This document shows positions 5,750 through 13,733 of a DNA stretch of 17,732 nt, in pieces. The notes below the pieces were generated by a model. The model was not told the DNA's origin. It did not search any database and saw only the letters and a program-made list of their open reading frames with translations. The position numbers and the translations under genes are program-made. This DNA comes from DASQFD01 sp035633255 (GTDB taxonomy: Bacteria; Actinomycetota; Actinomycetes; Actinomycetales; Dermatophilaceae), in the NCBI GenBank assembly GCA_035633255.1, contig DASQFD010000039.1, positions 1 through 17,732 of the forward strand, in the 5' to 3' direction. How positions within the stretch are numbered: position 1 is the first letter of the stretch; each line of letters starts with the position of its first letter.

Positions 5750-7063
5750 GTGCTCACCGCTTTCGGCCGCGCGTTCAAGACGCCCGACCTGCGCAGGAAG
5801 ATCCTCTTCGCGCTGTTCATCATCGTGCTCTACCGGCTCGGCGCCCAGGTGCCGACGCCCGGGATCAGCTACCCGGCCGTGCAGCAGTGCATCGCGGGGG
5901 CGCAGGACACCAACGGCCTGCTCGGCCTGGCCAACCTCTTCAGCGGCGGGGCGCTGCTCCAGCTCTCCATCTTCGCGCTGGGGATCATGCCGTACATCAC
6001 GGCCAGCATCATCGTCCAGCTGCTCACCGTGGTCATCCCGCGCTTCGAGGCCCTCAAGAAGGAGGGTCAGGCCGGGCAGACCAAGATGACGCAGTACACG
6101 CGCTACCTGACGATCGCGCTGGCGGTGCTGCAGTCCTCGACGCTGATCACGTTCGCGCAGAACCCGAGCGCCCTCTTCGGTAACCCGGCCTGCACCAACA
6201 TCCTCGTCGACCGCTCCGTGGTGACCATCCTCATCATGGTGCTGACCATGACCGCGGGCACCGGCCTGATCATGTGGATGGGCGAGCTCATCACCGACAA
6301 GGGCATCGGCAACGGCATGTCGCTGCTGATCTTCGTCTCGATCGCCTCCGGCTTCCCCGGGTCGCTGTGGGCCATCCAGCAGCGCTCCGGCTGGGACATC
6401 TTCCTCGGCGTCATCCTGCTCGGCTTCGTCATCATCGCGCTCGTGGTCTTCGTCGAGCAGAGCCAGCGGCGGATCCCGGTGCAGTACGCGAAGCGGATGG
6501 TCGGCCGGCGGGTCTACGGCGGGACCACGACGTACATCCCGCTCAAGGTGAACATGGCCGGTGTCATCCCCGTCATCTTCGCCAGCTCCCTGCTCACCAT
6601 CCCCGCCCTCATCTCGCAGTTCAACCGGCGGGCGGACGGCTCCACGCCGGGCTGGGCGCAGTGGATCGACGCCCACCTGGTGCGCGGCGACCACCCCTGG
6701 TACATGCTGACCTACACCGTGCTCATCCTCTTCTTCACCTTCTTCTACGTGTCGATCACCTTCAACCCCACCGAGGTGGCCGACAACATGAAGAAGTACG
6801 GCGGCTTCATCCCGGGTATCCGTGCTGGGCGACCCACGGCCGAGTACCTGCAGTACGTCCTCACCAGGATCACCGTGCCGGGCGCGATCTACCTCGCGCT
6901 GATCTCGCTCATTCCGCTCATCGCGCTGGTGCTCGTCGGGGCGAACGCGAGCTTCCCCTTCGGCGGCACCTCGATCCTCATCATCGTCGGGGTCGGCCTC
7001 GAGACGGTGAAGCAGATCGAGTCCCAGCTGCAGCAGCGTCACTACGAAGGGTTCCTCCGCTGA
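5750..7063 (+). CDS. secY: Preprotein translocase subunit SecY
   Basis: SecY is the membrane channel of the Sec translocon and works with SecE/SecG, SecA and the ribosome. The 437-residue product shows ten hydrophobic segments at roughly 18-35, 72-95, 117-137, 155-177, 187-205, 216-236, 269-290, 316-338, 373-398 and 402-418. Family signatures present are ITDKGIGNGMSLLIF at 181-195, NPTEVADNMKKYGGFIPGI at 339-357 and GLETVKQIESQL at 416-427. The start is GTG, behind GGGGAGGA, giving MLTAFGRAFKTPDLRRKI, the normal N-terminus. The stop overlaps the adk start (TGATG), so the two are probably translationally coupled. It may have its own promoter after the rplO hairpin. Confidence 0.98.
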   Translation: MLTAFGRAFKTPDLRRKILFALFIIVLYRLGAQVPTPGISYPAVQQCIAGAQDTNGLLGLANLFSGGALLQLSIFALGIMPYITASIIVQLLTVVIPRFEALKKEGQAGQTKMTQYTRYLTIALAVLQSSTLITFAQNPSALFGNPACTNILVDRSVVTILIMVLTMTAGTGLIMWMGELITDKGIGNGMSLLIFVSIASGFPGSLWAIQQRSGWDIFLGVILLGFVIIALVVFVEQSQRRIPVQYAKRMVGRRVYGGTTTYIPLKVNMAGVIPVIFASSLLTIPALISQFNRRADGSTPGWAQWIDAHLVRGDHPWYMLTYTVLILFFTFFYVSITFNPTEVADNMKKYGGFIPGIRAGRPTAEYLQYVLTRITVPGAIYLALISLIPLIALVLVGANASFPFGGTSILIIVGVGLETVKQIESQLQQRHYEGFLR

Positions 7064-7623
7064 TGCGCATGGTCATCCTCGGCCCGCCGGGCGCCGGCAA
7101 GGGCACCCAGGCGGCGCGGATCGCCGCCCACTACGGCATCCCCTCGATCTCGACCGGGGACATCTTCCGCAGCAACATCAGGAACGAGACCGAGCTCGGA
7201 AGCCAGGTCAAGGACATCCTGGCCAGCGGCGGGTACGTGCCCGACGAGGTCACCAACGCCATCGTCGCCGACCGGCTCCGGGAGGCGGACTGCCAGCCGG
7301 GCTTCCTCCTCGACGGCTACCCGCGCACCACCGCGCAGGTGGCGGCGCTGGACGCCGTGCTGGCCGAGGACGAGTGCCCGCTGCAGAGCGTCCTGGAGCT
7401 GACCGTGGACGAGGACGCGATCGTGCAGCGGCTGCTGCGGCGGGCCGAGGTCGAGGGCCGGGCCGACGACACCGAGGACGTCATCCGCGAGCGGCTGGCG
7501 ATCTACCGCCGGGAGACCGCGCCACTGGCCACGCTGTACGCCGACCGTGGGCTGCTCGTGCAGGTCGACGGCATGGGCGAGGTCGACGACGTCACCTCGC
7601 GCGTCGTCGCCGCCCTCGGTTGA
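7063..7623 (+). CDS. adk: Adenylate kinase (short-LID type)
   Basis: Adenylate kinase catalyses ATP + AMP to 2 ADP in the cytoplasm. The 186-residue product has the P-loop GPPGAGKGT at 7-15, the AMP-site segment STGDIFR at 30-36 and the DGYPRT motif at 84-89. The LID is very short (RRAEVEGRADD, about 126-136), with no four-cysteine zinc site, which is the short form common in actinobacteria. ATG 7063 overlaps the secY stop, and a GAAGGG inside the end of secY can act as ribosome-binding site. secY-adk-map is the standard actinobacterial order. Nothing is missing. Confidence 0.97.
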   Translation: MRMVILGPPGAGKGTQAARIAAHYGIPSISTGDIFRSNIRNETELGSQVKDILASGGYVPDEVTNAIVADRLREADCQPGFLLDGYPRTTAQVAALDAVLAEDECPLQSVLELTVDEDAIVQRLLRRAEVEGRADDTEDVIRERLAIYRRETAPLATLYADRGLLVQVDGMGEVDDVTSRVVAALG

Positions 7624-7631
7624 GCGCACCC

Positions 7632-8480
7632 ATGGGACTGTTCGGCCGCGAGCGGCTGCGTGGCCGGAGCCCGGAGCAGCTGCTCGCCATGCGCGAGGCC
7701 GGGCTGCTGGTCGCCCGCACCCTCGAGGTCGTCGTCGCGGGCGCCCGGCCGGGCGCCACCACCCTCGACCTCGACACCCTGGCCGAGGCCCACATCCGCG
7801 ACCACGGCGGCATCCCCAACTTCCAGCTGGTCCCCGGCTACACCCACACGCTGTGCACGTCGGTCAACGAGGAGATCGTGCACGGCATACCCGGCCCGCG
7901 CGTCCTGCGCGAGGGTGACCTCCTGTCGGTGGACTGCGGCGCCGAGGTCGCCGGCTGGAACGGCGACGCGGCCGCCTCGCTCGTGGTCGGCGGCCCCGAC
8001 GCGGCACGCCCCGAGGACCTCGCCCTCGTCGAGGACACCGAGGCCTCGCTCTGGGCCGGCATCGCCGCGCTCGCCGTGGGCTCGAGCCTGTATGCCGTGG
8101 GCGCGGCCGTGGAGGACTCCCTCACCGCCGCGGGGGAGCGGCGCGGCCGCGAGTACGGCATCGTCGAGGACTACGTCGGGCACGGGATCGGGCGCAGCAT
8201 GCACGAGGACCCGCAGGTCCCCAACTACCGGGTCCCCGGCCGGGGCCCGACGGTCGTGGACGGCACGACCGTCGCGATCGAGCCGATGGTGACCCTCGGC
8301 GGGCAGGACAACCGGGTGCTGGCCGACGACTGGACCGTCGTGACGACCGACGGCTCACCGGCGGCGCACTGGGAGCACTCGGTCGCCGCGACCCGCGCCG
8401 GCGTGTGGGTGCTGACCGCCCTCGACGGGGGAGCGGCCCGGCTCGCCGGGCTCGGCGTGCCGGTGTACGTCCCGGCGTAG
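7632..8480 (+). CDS. map: Methionine aminopeptidase, type I
   Basis: MetAP removes the initiator methionine from nascent proteins. The 282-residue product has the full pita-bread metal site: D101 (SVDCGAEV), D112 (WNGDAA), H184 (GHGIGRSMHEDPQVPNY), E217 (VAIEPMV) and E248 (WEHSV). The conserved H84 lies in VHGIPGP. A segment of about 25 residues after the last ligand resembles that of other actinobacterial enzymes. ATG 7632 is chosen because GRERLRGRSPEQLLAMREAG matches the usual N-terminus; no good ribosome-binding site is visible, and adk ends 8 nt upstream. Two octamer copies lie inside, giving a rare ATA codon (7887-7889) and a TAT codon (8091-8093). map is normally followed closely by infA, but here the mut genes intervene. 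Confidence 0.97.
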   Translation: MGLFGRERLRGRSPEQLLAMREAGLLVARTLEVVVAGARPGATTLDLDTLAEAHIRDHGGIPNFQLVPGYTHTLCTSVNEEIVHGIPGPRVLREGDLLSVDCGAEVAGWNGDAAASLVVGGPDAARPEDLALVEDTEASLWAGIAALAVGSSLYAVGAAVEDSLTAAGERRGREYGIVEDYVGHGIGRSMHEDPQVPNYRVPGRGPTVVDGTTVAIEPMVTLGGQDNRVLADDWTVVTTDGSPAAHWEHSVAATRAGVWVLTALDGGAARLAGLGVPVYVPA

Positions 8481-8553
8481 CACCGCCGCAGCGGGCCACC
8501 TCGAGCGCCGAGCCGGAGGAGCCGGCGGGTGCGTTCGGTCCCGTGTGGGGCCG

Positions 8554-8574
8554 CGGCGACGTCGCCGGTAGGGT
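8554..8574 (+). promoter_or_regulatory. Candidate mutA promoter with palindrome before the -10
   Basis: TAGGGT at 8569-8574 fits the actinobacterial TAnnnT -10 and sits in a GGTAGGGTGAAT context, the most AT-containing part of the 163-nt map-mutA spacer. A perfect 14-bp palindrome, CGGCGACGTCGCCG (8554-8567), lies directly before it, where a repressor would block polymerase. The -35 is not clear. The rest of the spacer (8481-8643) shows no B12 riboswitch that can be recognised. Confidence 0.35.
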
Positions 8575-8643
8575 GAATCGCGGCCGTGCGGCCCCGCCAC
8601 GCGCGGTGCCGGAGCGGCCGGCCGACGCCACGAGGAGCCCGCG

Positions 8644-10530
8644 ATGACCGCGACACCGGACCAGGGCGAGCGCATGGCGCTCGCCGCCGACTTCCCTCCG
8701 CGCGCCAAGGAGGACTGGCGCCGGCTGGCGGCGGCCGTGGTCAACAAGTCGCGCCCCGAGGACGACCGGCTCGACCCCGAGGCCGCCGAGGCGGCGCTCC
8801 GGACGGCCCTGCCCGGCGGGCTCGTCGTGGACCCGCTCTACCTCGAGCCGGACCCCGCGCGCCCCCTCGGCGTCCCGGGGGCCATGCCCTTCACCCGCGG
8901 TCTGGGGCTGCGCCCGGCCGACCGTCCCTGGGACGTCCGCCAGCTCCACGACCACCCCGACCCCGAGACCACCCGTGCCGCGGTGCTGGACGACCTCGAG
9001 CGCGGCGGCACGTCGGTCTGGCTGCACGTCGGCGCCGACGGCCTGGCGGCCGGTCACGTGGCCGAGGCACTCACCGATGTCCGCGCCGACCTGGCCCCAA
9101 TCGTCGTCTCCTCGTGGGACGACCAGCAGGGCGCCGCCGCCGCGCTGCTCGCCGCCCTGGACGGGGTGCCGGACGCCACCGGGTCCCTGGGCCACGACCC
9201 GCTGGGGGCGGCCGCCCGCCTCGGCGGCAGCCCCGACCTCGGGCCGCTCGCCGAGGCGGCCGCCGCCGTCGCCGGCCGTCCGGGCCTGGGCGTCGCCACG
9301 GTCGACACGCGGCCCTACCACGACGCCGGCGCCACCACGGTCGACGAGGTCGCGTTCGCGGTCGCCACCGGGGTCGCCTACCTGCGCGCGCTGGAGGACG
9401 CCGGGGTGGACGCGGGCACCGCCGTCGGGCTGCTCCACTTCCGCCTCGCCGCCACCGCCGACCAGTTCCTCACCGCGGCCACCTTCCGCGCGCTGCGCCG
9501 GTGCTGGGCCCGGGTCGCCGAGCTGGCCGGAGTCCCCGAGCCGGCGCGCGGCGCGCGCACCCACGCGGTCACCTCGGCCCGCATGTTCACCCGCGACGAC
9601 CCCTTCACCAACGTCCTCCGGAGCACCCTCGCCGTCTTCGGCGCCTCGCTCGGCGGCGCCGACGCCATCACCGTGCTGCCCTACGACAGCGTGGCCGGCC
9701 TGCCCGAGCGGTTCTCCCGCCGGCTGGCCCGCAACACCCAGCTCGTCCTCGCGGAGGAGTCCAACGTCGGGCGGGTCACCGACCCGGCGGGCGGCGCCTG
9801 GTACGTCGAGTCGCTCACCGACGACCTCGCCGCCCGCGCCTGGGGCGCGCTCCAGGAGGTGGAGCGGGCCGGCGGCATGGCGGCCGCCCTCGGCTCCGGC
9901 CTGGTCGCCGAGCGGGTCGCCGCCGGGGCCGCGGAGCGCGCGGTGGCGGTCGCCACGCGACGCTCGCCGATCACCGGGGTCAGCACCTTCCCCCAGCTCA
10001 CCGAGCCCCCCCTGACCCGGGTGGCCCGGGCGGCGGTCCCGACCGAGGCGGGCGCCCTGGCGCCGGTGCGCGACGCGGAGCCCTACGAGGCGCTCCGGGA
10101 CCGGGCGACGGCATACCGGCTCCAGCGCGGGCACCCGCCGGTGGTGGTGGTCGCCGCCCTCGGCGCCCGGCGCGACTTCGCGGCGCGCGAGACCTTCGTG
10201 GCCACCCTCCTCGCCGCGGGCGGCATCGAGGCCCGGACCGTCGAGGGCGGGCCGGCGGCGGCGGCCGAGGCGGCGAGCGAGGCCGGCACCCCGGTCGTCG
10301 TGCTCGCCTCCTCGCCGAAGGGGTATGCCGTGCACGCCGCGGAGGCGGTGGCCGGCCTCCGGGCCGCCGGGGTCGGACGGGTGCTGGTCGCGGGCCGCTC
10401 CCGGGAGCTCGGCGACGCCGCCGCACCGGTCGACGGGGAGGTGCGCGACGGCCTGGACGTCGTCGCGCTCCTCGGCGACCTCCTCGACACGCTGGGCGCC
10501 CCGACGGCGCCGGAGGGAGAGCAGGCATGA
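8644..10530 (+). CDS. mutA: Methylmalonyl-CoA mutase small subunit (beta)
   Basis: MutA is the non-catalytic partner in the heterodimeric, B12-dependent mutase. The 628-residue protein has the degenerate mutase TIM-barrel domain (about 50-480), with the family block RLARNTQLVLAEES at 360-373 followed by DPAGGAWYVESL. A C-terminal flavodoxin-like domain follows from about 500. At the place where the catalytic subunit has DxHxxG, it reads RRDFAARETF (about 509-518), so the cobalt-ligand histidine is absent, as expected for the small subunit. ATG 8644 follows GAGGAG at good spacing. The stop overlaps the mutB start (ATGA), fitting a 1:1 complex. Two octamer copies give GCA (10111) and TAT (10324) codons. 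It is the first gene of a cassette lying inside the ribosomal superoperon. Confidence 0.95.
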   Translation: MTATPDQGERMALAADFPPRAKEDWRRLAAAVVNKSRPEDDRLDPEAAEAALRTALPGGLVVDPLYLEPDPARPLGVPGAMPFTRGLGLRPADRPWDVRQLHDHPDPETTRAAVLDDLERGGTSVWLHVGADGLAAGHVAEALTDVRADLAPIVVSSWDDQQGAAAALLAALDGVPDATGSLGHDPLGAAARLGGSPDLGPLAEAAAAVAGRPGLGVATVDTRPYHDAGATTVDEVAFAVATGVAYLRALEDAGVDAGTAVGLLHFRLAATADQFLTAATFRALRRCWARVAELAGVPEPARGARTHAVTSARMFTRDDPFTNVLRSTLAVFGASLGGADAITVLPYDSVAGLPERFSRRLARNTQLVLAEESNVGRVTDPAGGAWYVESLTDDLAARAWGALQEVERAGGMAAALGSGLVAERVAAGAAERAVAVATRRSPITGVSTFPQLTEPPLTRVARAAVPTEAGALAPVRDAEPYEALRDRATAYRLQRGHPPVVVVAALGARRDFAARETFVATLLAAGGIEARTVEGGPAAAAEAASEAGTPVVVLASSPKGYAVHAAEAVAGLRAAGVGRVLVAGRSRELGDAAAPVDGEVRDGLDVVALLGDLLDTLGAPTAPEGEQA

Positions 10531-12695
10531 GCAGCATCCCGGACCTGACCACCGTCGACCTCGGCCCCGGCACGCCGGCGACGACCCGCCCGGTCACCGG
10601 CGGCGAGCCGTGGCTGACGCCCGAGCACATCGAGGTCGCGGCCCTGCACACCGAGGCCGACCTGGAGGGCCTGGACTTCCTGCACACCGTGCCGGGCGCC
10701 CCGCCCTACCTGCGTGGGCCCTACCCGACGATGTTCGTCACCCAGCCGTGGACGATCCGGCAGTATGCCGGCTTCTCCACCGCCGAGGAGTCCAACGCCT
10801 TCTACCGGCGCAACCTGGCGGCCGGTCAGAAGGGGCTCTCGGTGGCGTTCGACCTGGCGACGCACCGCGGCTACGACAGTGACCACCCGCGGGTCACCGG
10901 CGACGTCGGCATGGCCGGGGTGGCCATCGACTCCATCTACGACATGCGCACGCTCTTCGACGGCATCCCGCTGGACCGGATGTCGGTGTCGATGACGATG
11001 AACGGCGCGGTGATCCCCGTGCTGGCGCTCTACGTCGTCGCGGCCGGCGAGCAGGGCGTGGCGCCGGAGCAGCTGTCGGGGACCATCCAGAACGACATCC
11101 TCAAGGAGTTCATGGTCCGCAACACCTACATCTACCCGCCGGTGCCCTCGATGCGGCTGATCTCCGACATCTTCGCCTTCACCAGCGAGCGGATGCCCCG
11201 GTTCAACTCCATCTCGATCTCCGGCTACCACATGCAGGAGGCGGGGGCGACGCAGGACCTCGAGCTCGCGTACACCCTCGCCGACGGGGTGGAGTACCTC
11301 CGGGCCGGCAAGGCCGTCGGGCTCGACGTCGACCGCTTCGCCCCCCGGCTGTCCTTCTTCTGGGCGGTCGGCATGAACTTCTTCATGGAGGTCGCGAAGA
11401 TGCGGGCGGCCCGGCTCCTGTGGGCCCGGCTGGTCAAGGAGCAGGGGGCGCAGCAGGACAGGTCGCTCTCGCTGCGCACCCACTGCCAGACCTCCGGGTG
11501 GTCGCTCACCGCCCAGGACGTCTTCAACAACGTCACCCGGACCTGCATCGAGGCGATGGCGGCCACCCAGGGGCACACCCAGAGCCTGCACACCAACGCG
11601 CTCGACGAGGCGATCGCCCTGCCGACCGACTTCAGCGCCCGGATCGCCCGCAACACCCAGCTGCTCCTGCAGCAGGAGTCCGGGACGTGCCGCACCATCG
11701 ACCCGTGGGCCGGCTCGGCCTACGTCGAGCGGCTCACCCACGACATCGCGCGACGCGCGTGGCAGCACATCGAGGAGGTGGAGGCCGCCGGCGGCATGGC
11801 CAAGGCGATCGAGGCCGGCATACCGAAGATGCGGATCGAGGAGGCGGCGGCGCGCACCCAGGCGCGCATCGACTCCGGCCACCAGCCGGTCATCGGGGTC
11901 AACCGCTACGTCGTCGACGGCGCGGACGAGGCCGTCGAGATCCTGCGGGTGGACAACGCGGCGGTGCGCGCCAGCCAGATCGACAAGCTCCGCAGGCTGC
12001 GGGCGGAGCGGGACGAGGACGCCTGCCGCCGGGCGCTGACGGCCATGACCGAGGCCGCGCGCACCCCGGACGGGACGATGGGCACCAACCTGCTCGCCCT
12101 CGCCATCGAGGCGGCCCGCGCGCAGGCCACCGTGGGGGAGATGTCCGACGCCCTCGAGGAGGTCTTCGGGCGCTACACGGCCCAGATCCGTACCATCGGC
12201 GGGGTGTACAGCAGCGAGGCGGGGGACGACGCCAAGGTCGCCCACGCCCAGCGGCTCGTCGAGGAGTTCGACGAGGCCGAGGGGCGCCGGCCGCGCATCC
12301 TCGTCGCGAAGATGGGGCAGGACGGGCACGACCGCGGCCAGAAGGTCATCGCGACCGCGTTCGCCGACCTCGGCTTCGACGTCGACGTGGGCCCCCTCTT
12401 CCAGACCCCCGAGGAGGTGGCCCGGCAGGCGGTCGAGGCCGACGTCCACGTCGTGGGCGTCAACTCGCTCGCGGCGGGACACCTCACCCTGGTGCCCGCG
12501 CTCCGGCGCGAGCTCGACGCCCTCGGCCGCCCGGACCTGATGATCGTCGTCGGCGGCGTCATCCCGCCGCAGGACTTCGAGGCCCTGCGCGAGGCCGGCG
12601 CCGACGCGATCTACCCGCCCGGCACGGTCATCGCCACCGCCGCGACCGACCTCCTCGAGGAGCTGCGCACCCGGCTCGCCGCCGCGCCCGCGTGA
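10527..12695 (+). CDS. mutB: Methylmalonyl-CoA mutase large subunit (alpha, catalytic)
   Basis: MutB interconverts (R)-methylmalonyl-CoA and succinyl-CoA using adenosylcobalamin, linking propionyl-CoA metabolism to the TCA cycle. The 722-residue product is full length. The active-site residues of the well-studied Propionibacterium enzyme are all found with a constant offset of nine: Y80 (WTIRQYAGFS; Y89), R198 (EFMVRNTY; R207), and Y234/H235 (SISGYHMQEAG; Y243/H244). The B12 domain carries DGHDRG at 599-604, with H601 as cobalt ligand (H610). Tyr and Arg at 80/198 mark methylmalonyl-CoA mutase rather than isobutyryl-CoA mutase, which has Phe and Gln there. It overlaps mutA (ATGA) and meaB (TGATG). 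Two octamer copies lie in the gene, one covering the Y80 codon. Confidence 0.98.
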   Translation: MSSIPDLTTVDLGPGTPATTRPVTGGEPWLTPEHIEVAALHTEADLEGLDFLHTVPGAPPYLRGPYPTMFVTQPWTIRQYAGFSTAEESNAFYRRNLAAGQKGLSVAFDLATHRGYDSDHPRVTGDVGMAGVAIDSIYDMRTLFDGIPLDRMSVSMTMNGAVIPVLALYVVAAGEQGVAPEQLSGTIQNDILKEFMVRNTYIYPPVPSMRLISDIFAFTSERMPRFNSISISGYHMQEAGATQDLELAYTLADGVEYLRAGKAVGLDVDRFAPRLSFFWAVGMNFFMEVAKMRAARLLWARLVKEQGAQQDRSLSLRTHCQTSGWSLTAQDVFNNVTRTCIEAMAATQGHTQSLHTNALDEAIALPTDFSARIARNTQLLLQQESGTCRTIDPWAGSAYVERLTHDIARRAWQHIEEVEAAGGMAKAIEAGIPKMRIEEAAARTQARIDSGHQPVIGVNRYVVDGADEAVEILRVDNAAVRASQIDKLRRLRAERDEDACRRALTAMTEAARTPDGTMGTNLLALAIEAARAQATVGEMSDALEEVFGRYTAQIRTIGGVYSSEAGDDAKVAHAQRLVEEFDEAEGRRPRILVAKMGQDGHDRGQKVIATAFADLGFDVDVGPLFQTPEEVARQAVEADVHVVGVNSLAAGHLTLVPALRRELDALGRPDLMIVVGGVIPPQDFEALREAGADAIYPPGTVIATAATDLLEELRTRLAAAPA

Positions 12696-13702
12696 TGCCG
12701 GTGGTCGACGTCGGGGCGCTCGCGGCGGCGGTGCGGGCCGGCTCCCGGCCGCACGTGGCGCGGGCGATCACCCTCGTGGAGTCCAGCCGCGCCGACCACC
12801 GGGTGCTCGCCCGCGAGCTGCTGGCCGAGCTGGCCGCGGACTCCGGGAAGGCCGTCCGGGTCGGGATCTCCGGCGTGCCGGGTGCCGGCAAGTCCACCTT
12901 CATCGACGCCATGGGGGTGCGGCTCGTCGAGCGGGGGAGCCAGGTGGCGGTCGTCGCCGTGGACCCGAGCTCGCGCCGGACCGGCGGCTCCATCCTCGGG
13001 GACCGCACCCGCATGGCTGCCCTCGCCGGGACGGACCGGACGTTCGTGCGGCCCTCCCCGGCCGGCCGGCAGCTCGGCGGGGTCGCGCGGGCGACCCGGG
13101 AGTCGATGCTGGTGCTGGAGGCAGCGGGCTACGACGTCGTGATCGTCGAGACCGTCGGGGTGGGGCAGAACGAGATCGCCGTCGCGGAGATGGTGGACAC
13201 CTTCCTCCTGCTGACCCTGGCCCGGGCGGGTGACCAGCTGCAGGGCATCAAGCGCGGCATCCTCGAGCTCGCGGACGTCATCGCCGTCAACAAGGCCGAC
13301 GGCGACGGCGAGCGCCCGGCCAAGGTGGCGGCCAAGGAGCTGATGGGGGCGATGCGCCTGGTCATGCCGGGCTCGGGGGTCCGGCGGCCGCCGGTGCTCA
13401 CCTGCTCGGCGATGACCGGCGAGGGTCTGGACGAGGTCTGGCAGTCGGTGCTCGAGCACCGGGCCTGGCTGGAGGAGCAGGGCTCGCTCGCCGAGCGGCG
13501 GGCCCGTCAGCAGGAGGACTGGATGTGGGCGATGGTCGACGCCCACCTCCACGACGCGGTGCGGGAGTCGCCGTCCGTGCGCACCGGGCTGGCCGGGCCG
13601 GACGGGCTGGCCGGGGCGGTCCACGACGGGCGGGTCAGCGCGGTCGAGGGCGCCGCCCGGGTGCTGGAGCTCTTCGCCGCCGACCTGCGCCGGAGCGGCT
13701 GA
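12695..13702 (+). CDS. meaB: Methylmalonyl-CoA mutase GTPase chaperone MeaB (ArgK family)
   Basis: MeaB is a G3E-type GTPase that guards adenosylcobalamin loading of the mutase and helps replace damaged cofactor. The 335-residue product has the Walker A GVPGAGKST at 60-68, the AVDPSSRRTGGSILGDRTRM switch region at 88-107, VETVGVGQNE at 151-160 and the base-specificity motif NKAD at 199-202. A helical C-terminal dimerisation region follows (about 265-335). Older annotation calls this family ArgK, a lysine/arginine/ornithine transport kinase; the mutase neighbours make MeaB the better name. The ATG overlaps the mutB stop (TGATG). A hairpin follows 5 nt after the stop. Confidence 0.97.
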   Translation: MPVVDVGALAAAVRAGSRPHVARAITLVESSRADHRVLARELLAELAADSGKAVRVGISGVPGAGKSTFIDAMGVRLVERGSQVAVVAVDPSSRRTGGSILGDRTRMAALAGTDRTFVRPSPAGRQLGGVARATRESMLVLEAAGYDVVIVETVGVGQNEIAVAEMVDTFLLLTLARAGDQLQGIKRGILELADVIAVNKADGDGERPAKVAAKELMGAMRLVMPGSGVRRPPVLTCSAMTGEGLDEVWQSVLEHRAWLEEQGSLAERRARQQEDWMWAMVDAHLHDAVRESPSVRTGLAGPDGLAGAVHDGRVSAVEGAARVLELFAADLRRSG

Positions 13703-13707
13703 GCGGG

Positions 13708-13732
13708 CTCCCGGGGCCGATTTCCCCGGGGG
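13708..13732 (+). terminator. Hairpin after meaB (candidate terminator)
   Basis: CTCCCGGGG (13708-13716) pairs with CCCCGGGGG (13724-13732), nine pairs including one G-U, around the loop CCGATTT. It starts 5 nt after the meaB stop and lies just before the infA promoter candidate, a sensible place to end the mut transcript. There is no T-run. Confidence 0.55.
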
Positions 13733-13733
13733 T

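Larger units (their letters stand above)
235..11823. repeat. Dispersed octamer CGGCATAC, nine copies
   Basis: Copies on the + strand are at 235-242, 2688-2695, 5582-5589, 7883-7890, 10109-10116 and 11816-11823. Copies on the - strand (GTATGCCG as read on +) are at 8090-8097, 10323-10330 and 10763-10770. Six of the nine continue with C (CGGCATACC), and four are preceded by CA. Every GCATAC hexamer in the window is one of these nine. Two copies are intergenic, seven are in genes, and none is downstream of 11823. Confidence 0.8.

Noticed and set aside
8481..8643. Cobalamin riboswitch before mutA
   Set aside because: No B12-box-like segment could be seen, and 163 nt leaves little room for a full riboswitch.
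10726..10745. Gln in TMFVTQPWTIRQY of mutB where the Propionibacterium enzyme has Arg (R82)
   Set aside because: From memory, Gln at this position also occurs in actinobacterial MutB such as the mycobacterial one, so it is not a sign of altered function; all catalytic residues are kept.
8122..12482. Very long antisense open frames (for example 8122-10335 and 10083-12482 on the - strand, also 2511-4229)
   Set aside because: They lie opposite clearly real genes and have low-complexity composition, typical artefacts of high-G+C codon bias in which stops are rare.
8586..12695. A 1369-codon open frame on the + strand covering mutA and mutB
   Set aside because: Its first part is an out-of-frame, Arg/Pro/Gly-rich shadow of mutA; only the part from 10527 is real (mutB).
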